Below are positions 42,975 to 43,907 of a stretch of 43,907 bases of DNA, piece by piece. Within the stretch, counting starts at the first letter, position 1. Each line of letters starts with the position of its first letter. The DNA lies in NCBI GenBank assembly GCA_017620335.1, contig JAFZQO010000042.1:1-43907 (forward strand). The letters run 5' to 3'. The stretch is from Bacteroidales bacterium. GTDB taxonomy: Bacteria > Bacteroidota > Bacteroidia > Bacteroidales > UBA932. The position numbers and the translations under genes were made by a program. The notes beneath the pieces are model-generated. The model was not told the DNA's origin. It worked only from the letters and a program-made list of their open reading frames with translations, and ran no database searches.

Positions 42975-43907
42975 ATGAAAGAGAATTGGAAATCGGATGA
43001 CTGGATGGCCTGTTGGATCGGCTTCATCATCATCCTCATCGGCGCCGTCGCCGTCCTGACCGGATGGTTCGACTTCTCGGCACTCAAGTTCGGAACGTGG
43101 ACCCTCGGCGAAAAGGCCGCTGCGGCCTCGAGCCTCTGGAGCCAGTTCACCTGGAAGTTCCTCGGCAAGCTCGTGCTTACTGTCGCCGTATTGCTGGTAC
43201 TCTTCGGCGGAGCGGTCAAGCTCCAAGGCGGAGACCTCAAGAAGTACATCCCCGCATTCCTAATGCTGTTCCTGCTGGCCATCGTCGTGCGCCTCGTCAG
43301 CGCGGAGTTCACCCTCAACCGCTATCTCGAGTGGGCCTTCTGGGCTCTGATCATCGGCCTGCTGGTGTCCAACACCGTAGGCGTTCCCGACTGGCTCAAG
43401 CCCGCGGTGCGTACTGAGTTCTACATCAAGGTCGGCCTCGTCATCATGGGTTTCTCGGTCCTCTTCAGCAACATCGCCAAGTTCGGCCTCTACGGCCTCG
43501 GCATCGCCTGGATCGTCACCCCCATCGTCATCATCTTCATGTGGTGGTTCGGCACCAAGGTCCTGAAACTCAAGAACAAGCCGCTTGTCATGACACTCGC
43601 CGCTGCGACCTCGGTCTGCGGTACTTCCGCAGCCATCGCCACCGGCGCCGCCGCCAAGTGCAAGAAGGACGACCTCTCCATCGCCATATCCATCTCCATC
43701 ATCTTCACCATCCTCATGATGGTGTTCGAGCCCATGATCATCAAGGCCTGCGGCATGACGCAGCTCATGGGCGGCGCGCTCATCGGCGGTACGGTCGACT
43801 CGACCGGCGCCGTGGTGCTCGCCGGCAACGCCCTCGGTCCCGAGGCTGAGCAGGCCGCCGTGCTCGTCAAGTCCATCCAGAACATCCTCATCGGCTTCAT
43901 CGCCTTC
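42975..43907 (+). CDS. UPF0324 (YeiH-like) membrane transporter, partial
   Basis: The first 311 residues of an inner-membrane protein of the UPF0324 family, sometimes called putative sulfate exporter; the 3' end is beyond the window. The start MKENWKSDDWMACWIGFIII is followed by about nine membrane segments. Family signatures are TSVCGTSAAIATGAA and GGALIGGTVDSTGAVVLAG. The N-terminal part contains an additional soluble loop after TM1 (FDFSALKFGTWTLGEK). The transported compound is not known with certainty. Confidence 0.88.
   Translation, partial: MKENWKSDDWMACWIGFIIILIGAVAVLTGWFDFSALKFGTWTLGEKAAAASSLWSQFTWKFLGKLVLTVAVLLVLFGGAVKLQGGDLKKYIPAFLMLFLLAIVVRLVSAEFTLNRYLEWAFWALIIGLLVSNTVGVPDWLKPAVRTEFYIKVGLVIMGFSVLFSNIAKFGLYGLGIAWIVTPIVIIFMWWFGTKVLKLKNKPLVMTLAAATSVCGTSAAIATGAAAKCKKDDLSIAISISIIFTILMMVFEPMIIKACGMTQLMGGALIGGTVDSTGAVVLAGNALGPEAEQAAVLVKSIQNILIGFIAF

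Overview
The window is a 43.9 kb piece of a chromosome from a fairly GC-rich member of the Bacteroidales. The evidence is a SusC/SusD pair, Bacteroidota-specific families (DUF4270, DUF4294, DUF3098, DUF5106, CpXC), the -7 promoter element TAnnTTTG in front of many genes, a general lack of Shine-Dalgarno sequences, and the secY-map-infA-rpmJ-rpsM-rpsK-rpsD-rpoA-rplQ gene order. The genus cannot be resolved from sequence reading alone; an uncultured gut lineage is a guess.

Layout. Positions 1-470 hold a minus-strand tRNA-Leu(UAA) gene split by a 232-nt group I intron, with its own promoter and terminator. Next come a HAD phosphatase and a short-form S-adenosylhomocysteine hydrolase on the plus strand. 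A lacI-susC-susD nutrient-uptake cluster follows on the minus strand (2941-9111). From 9150 to 19861 lies one long minus-strand operon for ribosomal proteins, SecY, methionine aminopeptidase, IF-1 and RNA polymerase alpha. Its first gene is rplP (L16). The usual upstream part (rpsJ to rpsC) is absent, and the operon has its own promoter and a leader that can fold as a three-way junction.

From 20 kb on the genes are envelope and housekeeping functions: DUF4294 protein; ftsX-DUF3098-uppP-lpxH-like (minus); a GT5-like protein plus a DUF4270 lipoprotein with a Gly-Tyr repeat (plus); acpP; a TlpA-like lipoprotein with uvrC and pnuC; galM-thyA-folA with two tandem NSS transporters; a Na/Pi cotransporter with a DUF5106 thioredoxin-like lipoprotein; a 1021-residue metallopeptidase-like/propeller/outer-membrane protein; a histidine acid phosphatase with a CpXC protein; and a UPF0324 (YeiH-like) transporter cut by the right edge.

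The strongest unusual signals are the group I intron at the cyanobacterial/plastid position of tRNA-Leu(UAA), the truncated ribosomal operon with its structured leader, and the neighbouring AT-rich repeat region with DnaA-box-like sites. No CRISPR array, insertion sequence, rRNA gene or recognisable defence system was seen.
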